A stretch of 11,543 bases of DNA from Prolixibacteraceae bacterium (GCA_016931875.1 JAFGDX010000102.1:1-11543); one strand, 5' to 3'; shown: positions 1 through 7,920, numbered from the stretch's first letter. Numbers and translations: made by a program. The notes: a model not told the origin generated them from the letters alone.

Positions 1-43
1 CTGTACGAATCAACCGTTCTTTAAACAAAAATTGGTTGACCGA

Positions 44-2446
44 ATGTCAAAATTCAGAATTGAAATACAAATCACATTTCTTTTACTTATCATTGGAGCG
101 GCTGTGGTTACTTCAGGTTATTACGCATATAAAAGTCTTTCAAACATTGTTTACTCCATTCACCAGGAAGCCACTCCCGATTACCGGCTTTTTCTTGTAA
201 AAGATTTGGCTGCTGATTTGGCTTCGCTTGAAAACAATGCCAGGCTTTATATTCTCACCAACAAAAAAGACGATTTGGATCCCTACGAAACCCTTCAGCA
301 ACAAATCGTTTCAAAAATCGAGGGCCTCAGTCAACTGGAGGTAGATAATAAAGATGAAATACAGGTAATCGATTCTCTCAACTCGTTGGCACTCAAAAAA
401 ATTGAATTGTGGCAAAAAGTTCTGAGTTTACATGAACCTGTAAAAAATGTAGACACCACATCGTTTACCGAAATTTATTCAAAACTTGAAAAGGAAACGC
501 TGGATACCATCCGGACTGAAACCGAAAAAAAGGGAATTTTAAGAAAAATATTTGGCGGAAAAAAAACAATTGTTGACACCACAGTTGTTAAACGCGAACT
601 TGAACCGGAAGAAATCAAAGAACAAATACAACACCTTGAGACTGAAATAAAGGAAATTCAGGAAAAAGGAGAAGAAAAAAACATCCTTGAATCAAAATTA
701 ATTGCCGAGAACATGGTTATTGTGCAACAAATAAACGAGTTGGTTGCCCTTGTTGAAAAAAACGAGAACAATAAATTAATTACCAAAACCGATGAAGCCG
801 ATCGTCTTGCCGAACTGACCTACAAACGATTGGCCGGTTTTACCATCATTGCGGTAATTCTTTTGCTGGTGGTTGTGTTTGTTCTGTTTAACTACCTGAA
901 AAAAATGAGGGAATACCAGCTTGCCTTAAAAAAAGCCAAACTGGAGGCCGAAAACCTGGCTGTAGCCAAAGAAAAATTTGCCGCCAATGTAAGCCATGAA
1001 CTCCGCACCCCCGTAAACGCCATCTACGGCTTAACAGAACAGCTGGTGCAACAACCCCTGGATGCAACCACCAAAGATTTGATTTCTATACTTTCAAAAT
1101 CGGCTATCCACCTGAAAAATATTATTAACGATACCCTCGACTTCTCCAAAATTCAGGCAAACAAACTAAAGCTTGAAAAAACCGATTTCTCGCCGGCTGA
1201 TGTCTTTAATGAAGTAATTGCCCTTCAAAAATTTGACGCAGAGAAAAAAAACAACCTTTTACGTTTTGAATGGCACGGATTGCAACCGGACGCTGTGGTT
1301 GGAGACCCACTGCGTTTAAAGCAAATTCTGATCAACCTGATTGGAAATGCGATAAAATTTACTCAAAACGGAGAAATTGTGCTGAATGTTGAAACCAAAA
1401 AAAACAAAACCAATCTATTTCAATTTAATATCAGTATTATCGACACCGGAATAGGAATCTCGAAAGAAAACCTCGATATTATTTTTGATGAATATGTACA
1501 AGCCGAAAATACCGAAGGAATAAAATACCAGGGAACAGGACTCGGACTTTCGATCGTTAAAAAACTGGTAGAATTGCACAACGGAACCATTTCGGTTGAA
1601 AGCAGCCCCGGAAAAGGAACAACAATACAACTCAAAATTGCATACAAAGAGGGCAACAAGCAAAATATTGCCCAGCATGATTTTGAAAAAGTTGAAATTC
1701 CGGAATTCTATAAAAAACTACAGTTTTTAATTGCCGACGATACCGAGTTCAATCGTTTCCTGTTAAAAGGAATTCTCAACAAATGGGGAGTAAAATTTGC
1801 GGAAGCAACCAATGGAAATGAAGCTGTTGAGGCCGCCATTTTAAATAATTTTGACGCTATTTTTATGGATTTGCGCATGCCCGGAAAAAATGGTTTTGAA
1901 GCCACAAGAGAAATTCTCCAAAAAAAACCCGATGCCCAGATTATTGCCATTTCAGCATCGGACGAAACAATTGATAAACAAAAATGCTTACAGGCCGGAA
2001 TGAGCGGATATCTTTCCAAACCATTCTCGGAACACAGCCTTTTTGAAACAATAAATTCAAGTATTAAAATGGAAACATCGGCTGATAAACCGGAACAACC
2101 CTCACAGGTCGACATTTCAGAACTCCGAAATCTTTTGGGTGGCGACGACACTTTTATGCAGGAAATGATTGTATTGTTTATAAAATCAAGCCAAAACGGA
2201 ATGGATACCATAGAAAATGCGTTGAAACACAAAGACTGGAACACCATCCGTGAGACCTGCCACAAAATAGCAGTCCCTTATAAACATTTAAACGCCACGG
2301 TTTTATATGAAAAAATAAAAAAAATGGAAAATTTGGCCCATAAAAAACTAAATATGAATTCCATTCGTTCATTGTTTACAGAAGTGAAAATAGAAACAGA
2401 AGAAATAATCAAATATTTAAAAAAATTAAACAATGCTCCTGAATAA
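44..2446 (+). CDS. Hybrid sensor histidine kinase with receiver and Hpt domains
   Basis: Inner-membrane sensor kinase that autophosphorylates and passes phosphate through its own receiver and Hpt domains to a separate regulator. From the ATG at 44 (800 aa): TM1 about residues 10-26, a roughly 235-residue extracytoplasmic, charged, helical region matching no sensor domain I recognise, TM2 about 264-286, a short coiled coil with no evident HAMP, then HisKA with SHELRTP (His318), HATPase with N box Asn435, DTGIG (Asp467) and GTGLGLS (497-503). The receiver (about 560-675) has the acidic pair Asp565/Asp566, phospho-acceptor Asp609 and Lys659. The C-terminal Hpt (about 690-790) carries His740 in a non-classical motif. 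The frame is open to the left edge, with a TTG at 32 and no stop, so a start outside the window is possible; I prefer 44 because it puts a short basic leader before TM1. The sigma54 activator follows after 74 bases, probably its partner. Confidence 0.93.
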   Translation: MSKFRIEIQITFLLLIIGAAVVTSGYYAYKSLSNIVYSIHQEATPDYRLFLVKDLAADLASLENNARLYILTNKKDDLDPYETLQQQIVSKIEGLSQLEVDNKDEIQVIDSLNSLALKKIELWQKVLSLHEPVKNVDTTSFTEIYSKLEKETLDTIRTETEKKGILRKIFGGKKTIVDTTVVKRELEPEEIKEQIQHLETEIKEIQEKGEEKNILESKLIAENMVIVQQINELVALVEKNENNKLITKTDEADRLAELTYKRLAGFTIIAVILLLVVVFVLFNYLKKMREYQLALKKAKLEAENLAVAKEKFAANVSHELRTPVNAIYGLTEQLVQQPLDATTKDLISILSKSAIHLKNIINDTLDFSKIQANKLKLEKTDFSPADVFNEVIALQKFDAEKKNNLLRFEWHGLQPDAVVGDPLRLKQILINLIGNAIKFTQNGEIVLNVETKKNKTNLFQFNISIIDTGIGISKENLDIIFDEYVQAENTEGIKYQGTGLGLSIVKKLVELHNGTISVESSPGKGTTIQLKIAYKEGNKQNIAQHDFEKVEIPEFYKKLQFLIADDTEFNRFLLKGILNKWGVKFAEATNGNEAVEAAILNNFDAIFMDLRMPGKNGFEATREILQKKPDAQIIAISASDETIDKQKCLQAGMSGYLSKPFSEHSLFETINSSIKMETSADKPEQPSQVDISELRNLLGGDDTFMQEMIVLFIKSSQNGMDTIENALKHKDWNTIRETCHKIAVPYKHLNATVLYEKIKKMENLAHKKLNMNSIRSLFTEVKIETEEIIKYLKKLNNAPE

Positions 2447-2520
2447 AACCTATTTTTAACCAAATTTATACTCTCTTCCGAAATCGGAAACATTTTCGCT
2501 GACGGTTTAAATAAACAACA

Positions 2521-3867
2521 ATGGACGAAAAACCATTTAAAATATTTGTAGTTGAGGATGATGAATGGTACAACAGGCTGCTGGTTCATAATCTTTCCAT
2601 GAATCCGGATTACGAAATAGAATCTTTTACAACAGGAAAGGACTGTTTAAACAACCTGCATAAAAGCCCCGATGTAGTAACACTCGATTACCGCCTTCCG
2701 GATATGAAAGGGCTGGAAATCCTCAAGCGAATAAAATCGGAAAACGAGGAAATTCAGGTTATCCTCGTTTCTGAACAGGATGAAATAGAGGTTGTTGTAG
2801 AACTTTTAAAATACGGCGCTTACGACTACATCGTAAAATCGAAAGATATTCGCGAGCGTTTATTAAATACCATCAGCAACATTCGAAAAGGCGAGCGGCT
2901 GAAACGCGAAATTGTAACCCTGCGAAGCGAGGTTAAAAAGAAATACAATTTCGAAAATACAATAATCGGGAACAGCCAGGCTACAAAAAATATATTTGGA
3001 TTGATTGAAAAAGCCACCCGGACCAATATTTCGGTTATGGTTACCGGCGAAACCGGAACAGGTAAAGAACTGGTTGCCAAAGCCATTCATTACAACTCAT
3101 CGCGGGCCAACAAACCATTTGTTGCTGTAAATATGGCTGCCATTCCAAAAGATTTAACCGAAAGCGAGCTGTTTGGACACGAAAAGGGCGCTTTCACAGG
3201 AGCCAACATCCGCCGTATAGGAAAATTCGAGGAAGCCAACGGAGGAACACTATTCCTGGATGAAATTGCCGAAATGGAAGTCTCGCTCCAGGCCAAACTT
3301 TTAAGAGCCTTGCAGGAAAAGGAAATTGTACGTGTTGGAAGTAACAAACCCGTGAAAACCGACTGCCGCATAATTGTAGCCACCAATCAAAATCTGCAGG
3401 ATGCCGTTTTAAAAGGAAATTTCAGGCAAGACCTCTACTACCGTTTGTTCGGCCTGTCAATTGAACTGCCAGCCCTGCGCGAACGAGGAAATGACATTAT
3501 TCTTCTCTCCAAACATTTTATAAAAGAATTCTGTTCCGAAAATAAACTTCCGGCAAAAAACCTTACCTCTTCAGCTGTTGAAAAGCTTCGGTCCTACTCT
3601 TTCCCTGGAAATATCAGAGAACTAAAATCGGTGATTGAACTTGCCATTACACTTTCAGACAATAGTGAGATTACCGATGAAAACATTGTTTTGGGAAACG
3701 ATGCTCTTTTTAACGATAACATGGAAAAGGAAATGAGTTTACGCGAATACAATATCCGCATTGTAAAAAGATACCTGAATAAATACAACAACAACACCAA
3801 ACTTGTAGCCGATAAACTCGATATTGGCGTGGCCACCGTTTACCGGATGCTCAAAAAAACCCAATAA
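2521..3867 (+). CDS. NtrC-family sigma54-dependent response regulator
   Basis: Phosphorylation-controlled transcription activator that remodels RpoN-RNA polymerase using ATP. Domains over 448 aa: receiver (about 6-122) with Asp13/Asp14, phospho-acceptor Asp56, Ser84 and Lys106; AAA+ domain (about 147-370) with Walker A GETGTGKE (176-183), the sigma54-contacting loop GAFTGA (223-228), Walker B GGTLFLDE (241-248), an arginine-bearing LPALRERG segment and SFPGNIREL; C-terminal helix-turn-helix (about 410-446) ending VATVYRMLKK. All key residues for phosphorylation, ATP hydrolysis and sigma54 contact are present. It lies 74 bases after the hybrid kinase, and its 3' flank holds a sigma54-type promoter and palindrome, so it probably receives phosphate from His740 of the kinase and activates the operon starting at 4056. 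The ATG at 2521 begins right before the first receiver strand and has no Shine-Dalgarno, as is common in this phylum. The family is certain; partner and target are inferred from position. Confidence 0.95.
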   Translation: MDEKPFKIFVVEDDEWYNRLLVHNLSMNPDYEIESFTTGKDCLNNLHKSPDVVTLDYRLPDMKGLEILKRIKSENEEIQVILVSEQDEIEVVVELLKYGAYDYIVKSKDIRERLLNTISNIRKGERLKREIVTLRSEVKKKYNFENTIIGNSQATKNIFGLIEKATRTNISVMVTGETGTGKELVAKAIHYNSSRANKPFVAVNMAAIPKDLTESELFGHEKGAFTGANIRRIGKFEEANGGTLFLDEIAEMEVSLQAKLLRALQEKEIVRVGSNKPVKTDCRIIVATNQNLQDAVLKGNFRQDLYYRLFGLSIELPALRERGNDIILLSKHFIKEFCSENKLPAKNLTSSAVEKLRSYSFPGNIRELKSVIELAITLSDNSEITDENIVLGNDALFNDNMEKEMSLREYNIRIVKRYLNKYNNNTKLVADKLDIGVATVYRMLKKTQ

Positions 3868-3908
3868 TCAGAATTTAGAATTTCTCTTCCCGCGATTATC
3901 AATTTGAG

Positions 3909-3930
3909 AATATGATATCATATTGATATG
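3909..3930. promoter_or_regulatory. Candidate enhancer (upstream activator site) palindrome
   Basis: Bases 3909-3924 read AATATGATATCATATT, a perfect 16-bp palindrome; a second overlapping dyad (CATAT-tg-ATATG) runs 3919-3930. Its centre lies about 104 bases upstream of the start predicted from the sigma54 promoter at 3994-4008, within the usual range for NtrC-type activator sites. It follows directly on a gene for such an activator. AT-rich palindromes also arise by chance, so binding by the neighbouring regulator is inference. Confidence 0.42.
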
Positions 3931-3993
3931 TTATTTATTGGCCTTCAAAATTTATTTCCCTGGAAAACAGATACTTGCAAATAAATTAATCCA

Positions 3994-4008
3994 TGGCACA
4001 TCGTTTGG
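3994..4008 (+). promoter_or_regulatory. Sigma54 (RpoN) -24/-12 promoter
   Basis: The sequence TGGCACA-tcgt-TTGG matches the sigma54 consensus TGGCACR-N4-TTGC at every specified base except the last (G for C), with the correct element spacing; a GC dinucleotide lies one base further on. Transcription would start near 4020, giving a leader of about 36 bases to the ATG at 4056. The preceding gene encodes a sigma54-dependent activator, which strengthens the call. Confidence 0.65.
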
Positions 4009-4042
4009 CTATGATGCCAAATCAAACAAAATAAATTTAACG

Positions 4043-4048
4043 AGGAGG
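4043..4048 (+). promoter_or_regulatory. Strong Shine-Dalgarno sequence
   Basis: AGGAGG sits 7 bases before the ATG at 4056 and fixes that start over the internal ATG at 4077. The other complete genes here (44, 2521, 5035, 6242, 7921, 9066) lack a comparable purine-rich site, so this leader stands out. Confidence 0.8.
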
Positions 4049-4055
4049 ATACGTT

Positions 4056-4982
4056 ATGAAAACCGAAAAAAATGCAATGTTAAAATGGATTGTTATAGGA
4101 TTGTTTGCTGTGGTAGTTGTAATCGCAGGAATCGTTATTTATAACAATGAATCGCAAATTGATGAACTAAGTAATCAAAATGCCGATTTAAACATGTCGA
4201 TACAGGAAAGAGACTCGCTGGTAAACGAAATGAGCAGTACTTTCGACGAGATTGAAGAGAATCTGACCTTCATACGTGAAAAACGAAGCCAGTTGGTTTT
4301 AGATCAGTCTGAAGGAACAGAGGATCAGAAAAAAGCGTTGGTTGCCGATATTAAATTAATGAATGAAATGCTGGAAGAAAGCAGCAAAAAAATTGATGAA
4401 CTGGAGCAACAGTTAAAATCTTCAGGGATCGAAATTAAATCATTCAGAAATAAAATCGCCAAACTCAACGAAAACATTCTGGAGCAGGATAAAAATATCC
4501 AGCTGCTGAAGACAGAACTTGAACAACGTGATTATCAGATTGCTGAGATGGATTTACAAATCGAAAAAATGGACAGCCAAATGGTTGTTTTGGAAACCGA
4601 CCTTGCGGTAAAAGTCGATTCCATCCACAAAGCAAACAACATCATTTCGGAACAGGACAGCGAACTAAACAAAGCATTCTTTGCATCCGGTTCGTTTGAT
4701 GAACTGGCCCAAAACGGGGTTCTCACCAAAGAAGGTGGATTCCTGGGGATTGGAAAAAGCAAAACCATCAAGGAAGATTTTAACGAGACCTATTTCACAG
4801 AGCTCGACAGAAGGAATACCAATTATTTTCCGCTTTTTGTAAAAAAGGCCAAAATAATTACCGAACATCCTGACAGCTCCTTCCGTTTTATCGAGGAAGA
4901 CAACCTCATCACCTATCTGGAAATAGAAAATCCGGAAGAATTTTGGAAATTAAGCAAGTATGCCGTTGTTGAAACAAAATAA
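4056..4982 (+). CDS. Membrane-anchored coiled-coil protein with conserved C-terminal domain
   Basis: A 308-residue envelope protein. Residues about 8-29 form one strongly hydrophobic segment after a short basic leader and lack a lipobox cysteine, so I read it as an inner-membrane anchor. Residues about 33-202 are charged heptad-like helix rich in Glu, Lys, Leu, Ile and Gln, that is, a long coiled coil. From about 203 the composition changes to a compact domain containing GGFLGIGKSK (227-236), then TELDRRNTNYFPLF, a KKAKIITEHP segment and an EEFWKLSKYAVV ending. From memory, Bacteroidota proteins with this architecture are sometimes labelled Cbp1-family collagen-binding adhesins; I treat that name as tentative and assign no biochemical function. 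It is the first gene after the sigma54-type promoter and carries the strong ribosome site, suggesting inducible, high output. The lipoprotein gene follows after 52 bases, probably in the same transcript. Confidence 0.85.
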   Translation: MKTEKNAMLKWIVIGLFAVVVVIAGIVIYNNESQIDELSNQNADLNMSIQERDSLVNEMSSTFDEIEENLTFIREKRSQLVLDQSEGTEDQKKALVADIKLMNEMLEESSKKIDELEQQLKSSGIEIKSFRNKIAKLNENILEQDKNIQLLKTELEQRDYQIAEMDLQIEKMDSQMVVLETDLAVKVDSIHKANNIISEQDSELNKAFFASGSFDELAQNGVLTKEGGFLGIGKSKTIKEDFNETYFTELDRRNTNYFPLFVKKAKIITEHPDSSFRFIEEDNLITYLEIENPEEFWKLSKYAVVETK

Positions 4983-5034
4983 ACAGGAGCATAGCCAAAA
5001 TTATTTCGACGAGTATTCACTAAAATTAATTTCA

Positions 5035-5991
5035 ATGAAAAACAAAAATTGGTTAATATCGCTTTTAATTATCCTGGCTGCCGGAATGTTTGTTCAATGT
5101 TCAAAAGACGACGATGTTGGTGACAAAGCAAAAGGGACACTGGCACTTAAAATTACCGATGCCCCTACCGACGACACAAACGTTGAAGGAACATTCATAA
5201 CCGTAGCCGATGTTAAAATTGATGGTCAATCAGTTGAAGGCTTTTCAAAACAAACGATTGAAATTTCGGCTTACCGGAACGGTGAAACCAAACTGTTGCT
5301 GAACGAGGAAGTGGAAGCAAAATCATACAATTCCATTTCGCTTGTGCTGGATTATGAAAGCGATGCGTCAGGAAATGCTCCGGGATGCTACGTGCTTGAT
5401 TCCGGGAATGTAAAGCATAGTTTGGCAGCCGAAGGAGAAACCCAGGGAGAGGTTACCATTTCAAAACCGTTTGAGGTGGAATCAAACACAGAAAGTTCGC
5501 TGGTTGTTGATTTTGATATTCGCCGGGCCATTGTTCGCGAAGAAGATGAATCAACGGAAACAGAATACCGGTTTACTACCGAGGCTGAACTGGAAAATGC
5601 TGTCAGAGTGGTATCCGAAAACAACACCGGTAACATTTCAGGAAAAGTAAACATGCTGTTTGCATCTGAAAACGAAACCTATGTTTTTGTTTACCACAAA
5701 GGCGAATTCAACAGTTCGGTGGAAAGCCAGGGACAGGGAACCAGCGATGTACTTTTTGCCAATGCCGTTACAAGCGCAAAAGCAGACAGTGAAGGCCATT
5801 ACAAACTAAGTTTCCTGGAAGAAGGAGAATATGAAATACATGTGGTATCGTTTAGCAAAATGGACGGCCATTCCATGTTCTCCGGCTTTTTAAATGCCAC
5901 CAGCACAGTTGCAGGAATTCTATTAAACAGTGTATCAATATCCTCAAACACACAATTGACACTAAATATAGACGTTTCCGGATCAATTTAA
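5035..5991 (+). CDS. DUF4382 domain lipoprotein, probably surface exposed
   Basis: A secreted lipoprotein of 318 residues. The ATG at 5035 gives a classic signal (basic MKNKNW, hydrophobic LISLLIILAAGMF) with lipobox cysteine Cys22. An in-frame ATG at 4960 would overlap the upstream gene and place 25 polar residues before the signal, so it is rejected. After Cys22 comes SKDDD, fitting the lysine-plus-acidic lipoprotein export signal described for surface lipoproteins in Bacteroidota, so the protein probably sits on the outer face of the outer membrane. Residues about 34-195 match DUF4382 (GTLALKITDAPTDD start, alternating beta strands); about 197-290 resemble a carboxypeptidase-regulatory-like beta sandwich (GNISGKV ... 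DSEGHYKLSFLEEGEYEIHV). DUF4382 has no known enzymatic role; a structural or binding role is inference. It is the second and last gene of the putative sigma54 operon, followed by a terminator. Confidence 0.88.
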   Translation: MKNKNWLISLLIILAAGMFVQCSKDDDVGDKAKGTLALKITDAPTDDTNVEGTFITVADVKIDGQSVEGFSKQTIEISAYRNGETKLLLNEEVEAKSYNSISLVLDYESDASGNAPGCYVLDSGNVKHSLAAEGETQGEVTISKPFEVESNTESSLVVDFDIRRAIVREEDESTETEYRFTTEAELENAVRVVSENNTGNISGKVNMLFASENETYVFVYHKGEFNSSVESQGQGTSDVLFANAVTSAKADSEGHYKLSFLEEGEYEIHVVSFSKMDGHSMFSGFLNATSTVAGILLNSVSISSNTQLTLNIDVSGSI

Positions 5992-6100
5992 AACATTGAT
6001 TCAGAAACGTTTCGTCTCTTATTGGTTCGTTCGTTGTTTGAAGCAAAGCCAATTTGGTATTACCTATTTAACGCTAAATAAAATGCGGAAAACAACGCGG

Positions 6101-6130
6101 CTCCGGGGGAATTTCTCCCGGAGTTTTTTT
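6101..6130 (+). terminator. Rho-independent terminator after the lipoprotein gene
   Basis: CTCCGGG (6101-6107) pairs with CCCGGAG (6117-6123), extendable inward by G-C and A-T pairs, and is followed by seven T (6124-6130). It lies 109 bases after the stop at 5991 and would end the transcript starting near 4020. The gap 5992-6241 otherwise holds only short dyads (GAAACGTTTC at 6004-6013, TATTTA-acgc-TAAATA at 6065-6080) of unknown meaning. Confidence 0.9.
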
Positions 6131-6241
6131 ATTTAAAAATTCTACCACCGGCAAAATAATCACGGGTAAATCATTCCTGCTTTTTATTGACATAGGACTT
6201 TCAGGTAATTTTCATAAATTTAGCATTTAAAAACTAAAATT

Positions 6242-7885
6242 ATGGCATTACCCGATGTAGCTAAATTGTATACCGATTCATTCCATAAGAATTGGGATAA
6301 ACTTGCGTTTTCTGATTATGAAGGAAAGAATTTCAAATACAGCGATGTAGCCTCAAACATAAAATCGTTGCATCTTTTTTACCAGATAATGGGAATACAA
6401 CGTGGAGAAAAAATTGCTGTCCTGGGGAGAAACTCAGCCAACTGGGCCACTGTTTTTCTATCAGCAATTTCAGCCGGGATTGTTATTGTTCCCATCCTGC
6501 CCGATTTTAACGATAGCAACACCAACCATATTATCAATCATTCTGAAGCCAGAATTGTTATTTGCGCAAAGCAATTGCTCGGGAAAATTGATTTTGAAAA
6601 TGCTGAAAAAGTAGAAGCAATTATCGTTTTGGAAGACTTTTCATTTCATGTTGCCAAAGATGAAAATGTAAAATACAAATTGGAAGATGCTTTTGACTAT
6701 TACAAAAAAAACAAATTACCGAAAGAAGGATTTCAGTTTGAAAAATGGAACAGAGATGAGACCTGCGTTATTTCTTATACATCCGGAACTTCGGGTTTTA
6801 CAAAAGGAGTAATGATTCCGGAACGGAGCCTGGTGTCGAACATTATTTTTGCCCGGGAACACATGCCCTTACAGGCAGGAGACAAAATTGTATCTTTTCT
6901 TCCGATGGCACATGTTTACGGACTTTTGTTCGAGTTTTTGTTTCCGGTAACACTGGGTTGTCACATCACATTTTTAAGTAAAATTCCTTCGCCGGCAGTA
7001 ATAACAAAAGTATTTGGCGAGGTAAAACCGCATCTTATTTTATCAGTTCCGTTAATCATCGAAAAAATTTATAAAAAACGCCTGCTCCCCACCCTGCAAA
7101 AAACGTCAATGAAAATACTACTAGCAACCCCGCTGCTTTCAAAAATAATTTTGAAAAAAATACGTGCCAAACTGCTCGAAACTTTTGGCGGACGTTTTTT
7201 CGAAATTGTTATTGGCGGTGCCCCGTTAAGCACAGATGTGGAGAAATTTTTTAAACGTATCAATTTTCCGCTTACCATTGGCTACGGGATGACCGAATGT
7301 GGCCCTTTAATCAGTTATGCAGCGTGGAATAAAACCATGCCGTCTTCAGCAGGGAAACTGGTTGACAGGATGGAAGTCCGGATCGACTCGGAAGATCCGT
7401 ACAACGTTGTTGGTGAAATTCAGGTAAAAGGCGAAAACGTAATGTTGGGTTACTATAAAAATGAAGAGGCCACGAACGAGGCTTTTACTGATGACGGCTG
7501 GCTAAAAACAGGAGATTTGGGGATTATCGATAAAAACAACTTCATCTATATCAGGGGCCGCTCGAAAAACATGATTTTAGGACCCTCCGGTCAAAACATT
7601 TACCCTGAAGAGATTGAATCGAAAATTGCCAATCTGCCGTACGTGGCTGAATGCGTTGTTATTGACAGGCACGGAAAACTGGTTGCTCTGGTTTACCCTG
7701 ATTTTGAAGTTCTTCAAACCGAAAATATTCAGGAAACAGAAATTCCGAAATTGATGGAGGAAAACCGTAAAAATATCAATGAGGAACTTCCCAAATATGA
7801 ACAAATAAGCTCTTTTGAAATTGTAACCGAAGAATTTGAAAAAACACCAAAAAAGAATATAAAACGCTTTAAATATACCGAATAA
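6242..7885 (+). CDS. AMP-forming acyl-CoA synthetase (fatty acid-CoA ligase-like)
   Basis: Member of the ANL adenylate-forming superfamily, which activates a carboxylate with ATP to an acyl-AMP and transfers it, here most likely to CoA. Over 547 aa the core motifs are all present: phosphate loop YTSGTSGFTKG (179-189), GYGMTECG (347-354), TGDLG (423-427), GRSKN (439-443) with a following NIYPEEIE, and the C-terminal TPKKNIKR with catalytic lysine Lys541. The phosphate loop has Ser184 and Phe186 where Thr and Arg/Leu are more usual, which is tolerated in the family. Length and motif set resemble long-chain acyl-CoA ligases, but the substrate cannot be read from sequence. It is cytoplasmic, with no signal peptide. 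It begins after a terminator, so it has its own promoter, and is followed after 35 bases by a membrane acyltransferase, probably co-transcribed. Confidence 0.9.
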   Translation: MALPDVAKLYTDSFHKNWDKLAFSDYEGKNFKYSDVASNIKSLHLFYQIMGIQRGEKIAVLGRNSANWATVFLSAISAGIVIVPILPDFNDSNTNHIINHSEARIVICAKQLLGKIDFENAEKVEAIIVLEDFSFHVAKDENVKYKLEDAFDYYKKNKLPKEGFQFEKWNRDETCVISYTSGTSGFTKGVMIPERSLVSNIIFAREHMPLQAGDKIVSFLPMAHVYGLLFEFLFPVTLGCHITFLSKIPSPAVITKVFGEVKPHLILSVPLIIEKIYKKRLLPTLQKTSMKILLATPLLSKIILKKIRAKLLETFGGRFFEIVIGGAPLSTDVEKFFKRINFPLTIGYGMTECGPLISYAAWNKTMPSSAGKLVDRMEVRIDSEDPYNVVGEIQVKGENVMLGYYKNEEATNEAFTDDGWLKTGDLGIIDKNNFIYIRGRSKNMILGPSGQNIYPEEIESKIANLPYVAECVVIDRHGKLVALVYPDFEVLQTENIQETEIPKLMEENRKNINEELPKYEQISSFEIVTEEFEKTPKKNIKRFKYTE

Positions 7886-7920
7886 AGAATTACACCAACG
7901 TAAACCATTAACTAAACCAA

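Noticed and set aside
1..24. Possible C-terminal end of an upstream gene (LYESTVL then TAA)
   Set aside because: Only seven codons are visible, so it cannot be distinguished from chance.
1708..2265. Minus-strand frame of 185 codons opposite the kinase receiver region
   Set aside because: The plus strand encodes intact receiver motifs there; the reverse product is Ser/Phe-rich and shows no domain.
2476..2489. TTCCGA-aa-TCGGAA inverted repeat between kinase and regulator genes
   Set aside because: A perfect 6-bp dyad, but with no T run, no second copy seen and no promoter context; it could be a weak hairpin or chance.
2485..2500. GG-N10-GC pattern before the regulator gene, as a second sigma54 promoter
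   Set aside because: Only the GG and GC spacing fits; most other consensus bases (CGGAAAC, TCGC) do not. Autoregulation cannot be supported from it.
3923..4144. Possible 73-residue gene across the promoter region
   Set aside because: It overlaps the sigma54 promoter, the Shine-Dalgarno and the start of the coiled-coil gene in another frame, and its protein has no recognisable features.
6187..6222. Bacteroidota-type promoter before the acyl-CoA synthetase gene
   Set aside because: Two near matches to TAnnTTTG exist (6206 and 6215), but neither has a TTTG-like -33 element at the right distance (gaps of about 16 and 25). A promoter must exist after the terminator, but I cannot place it.
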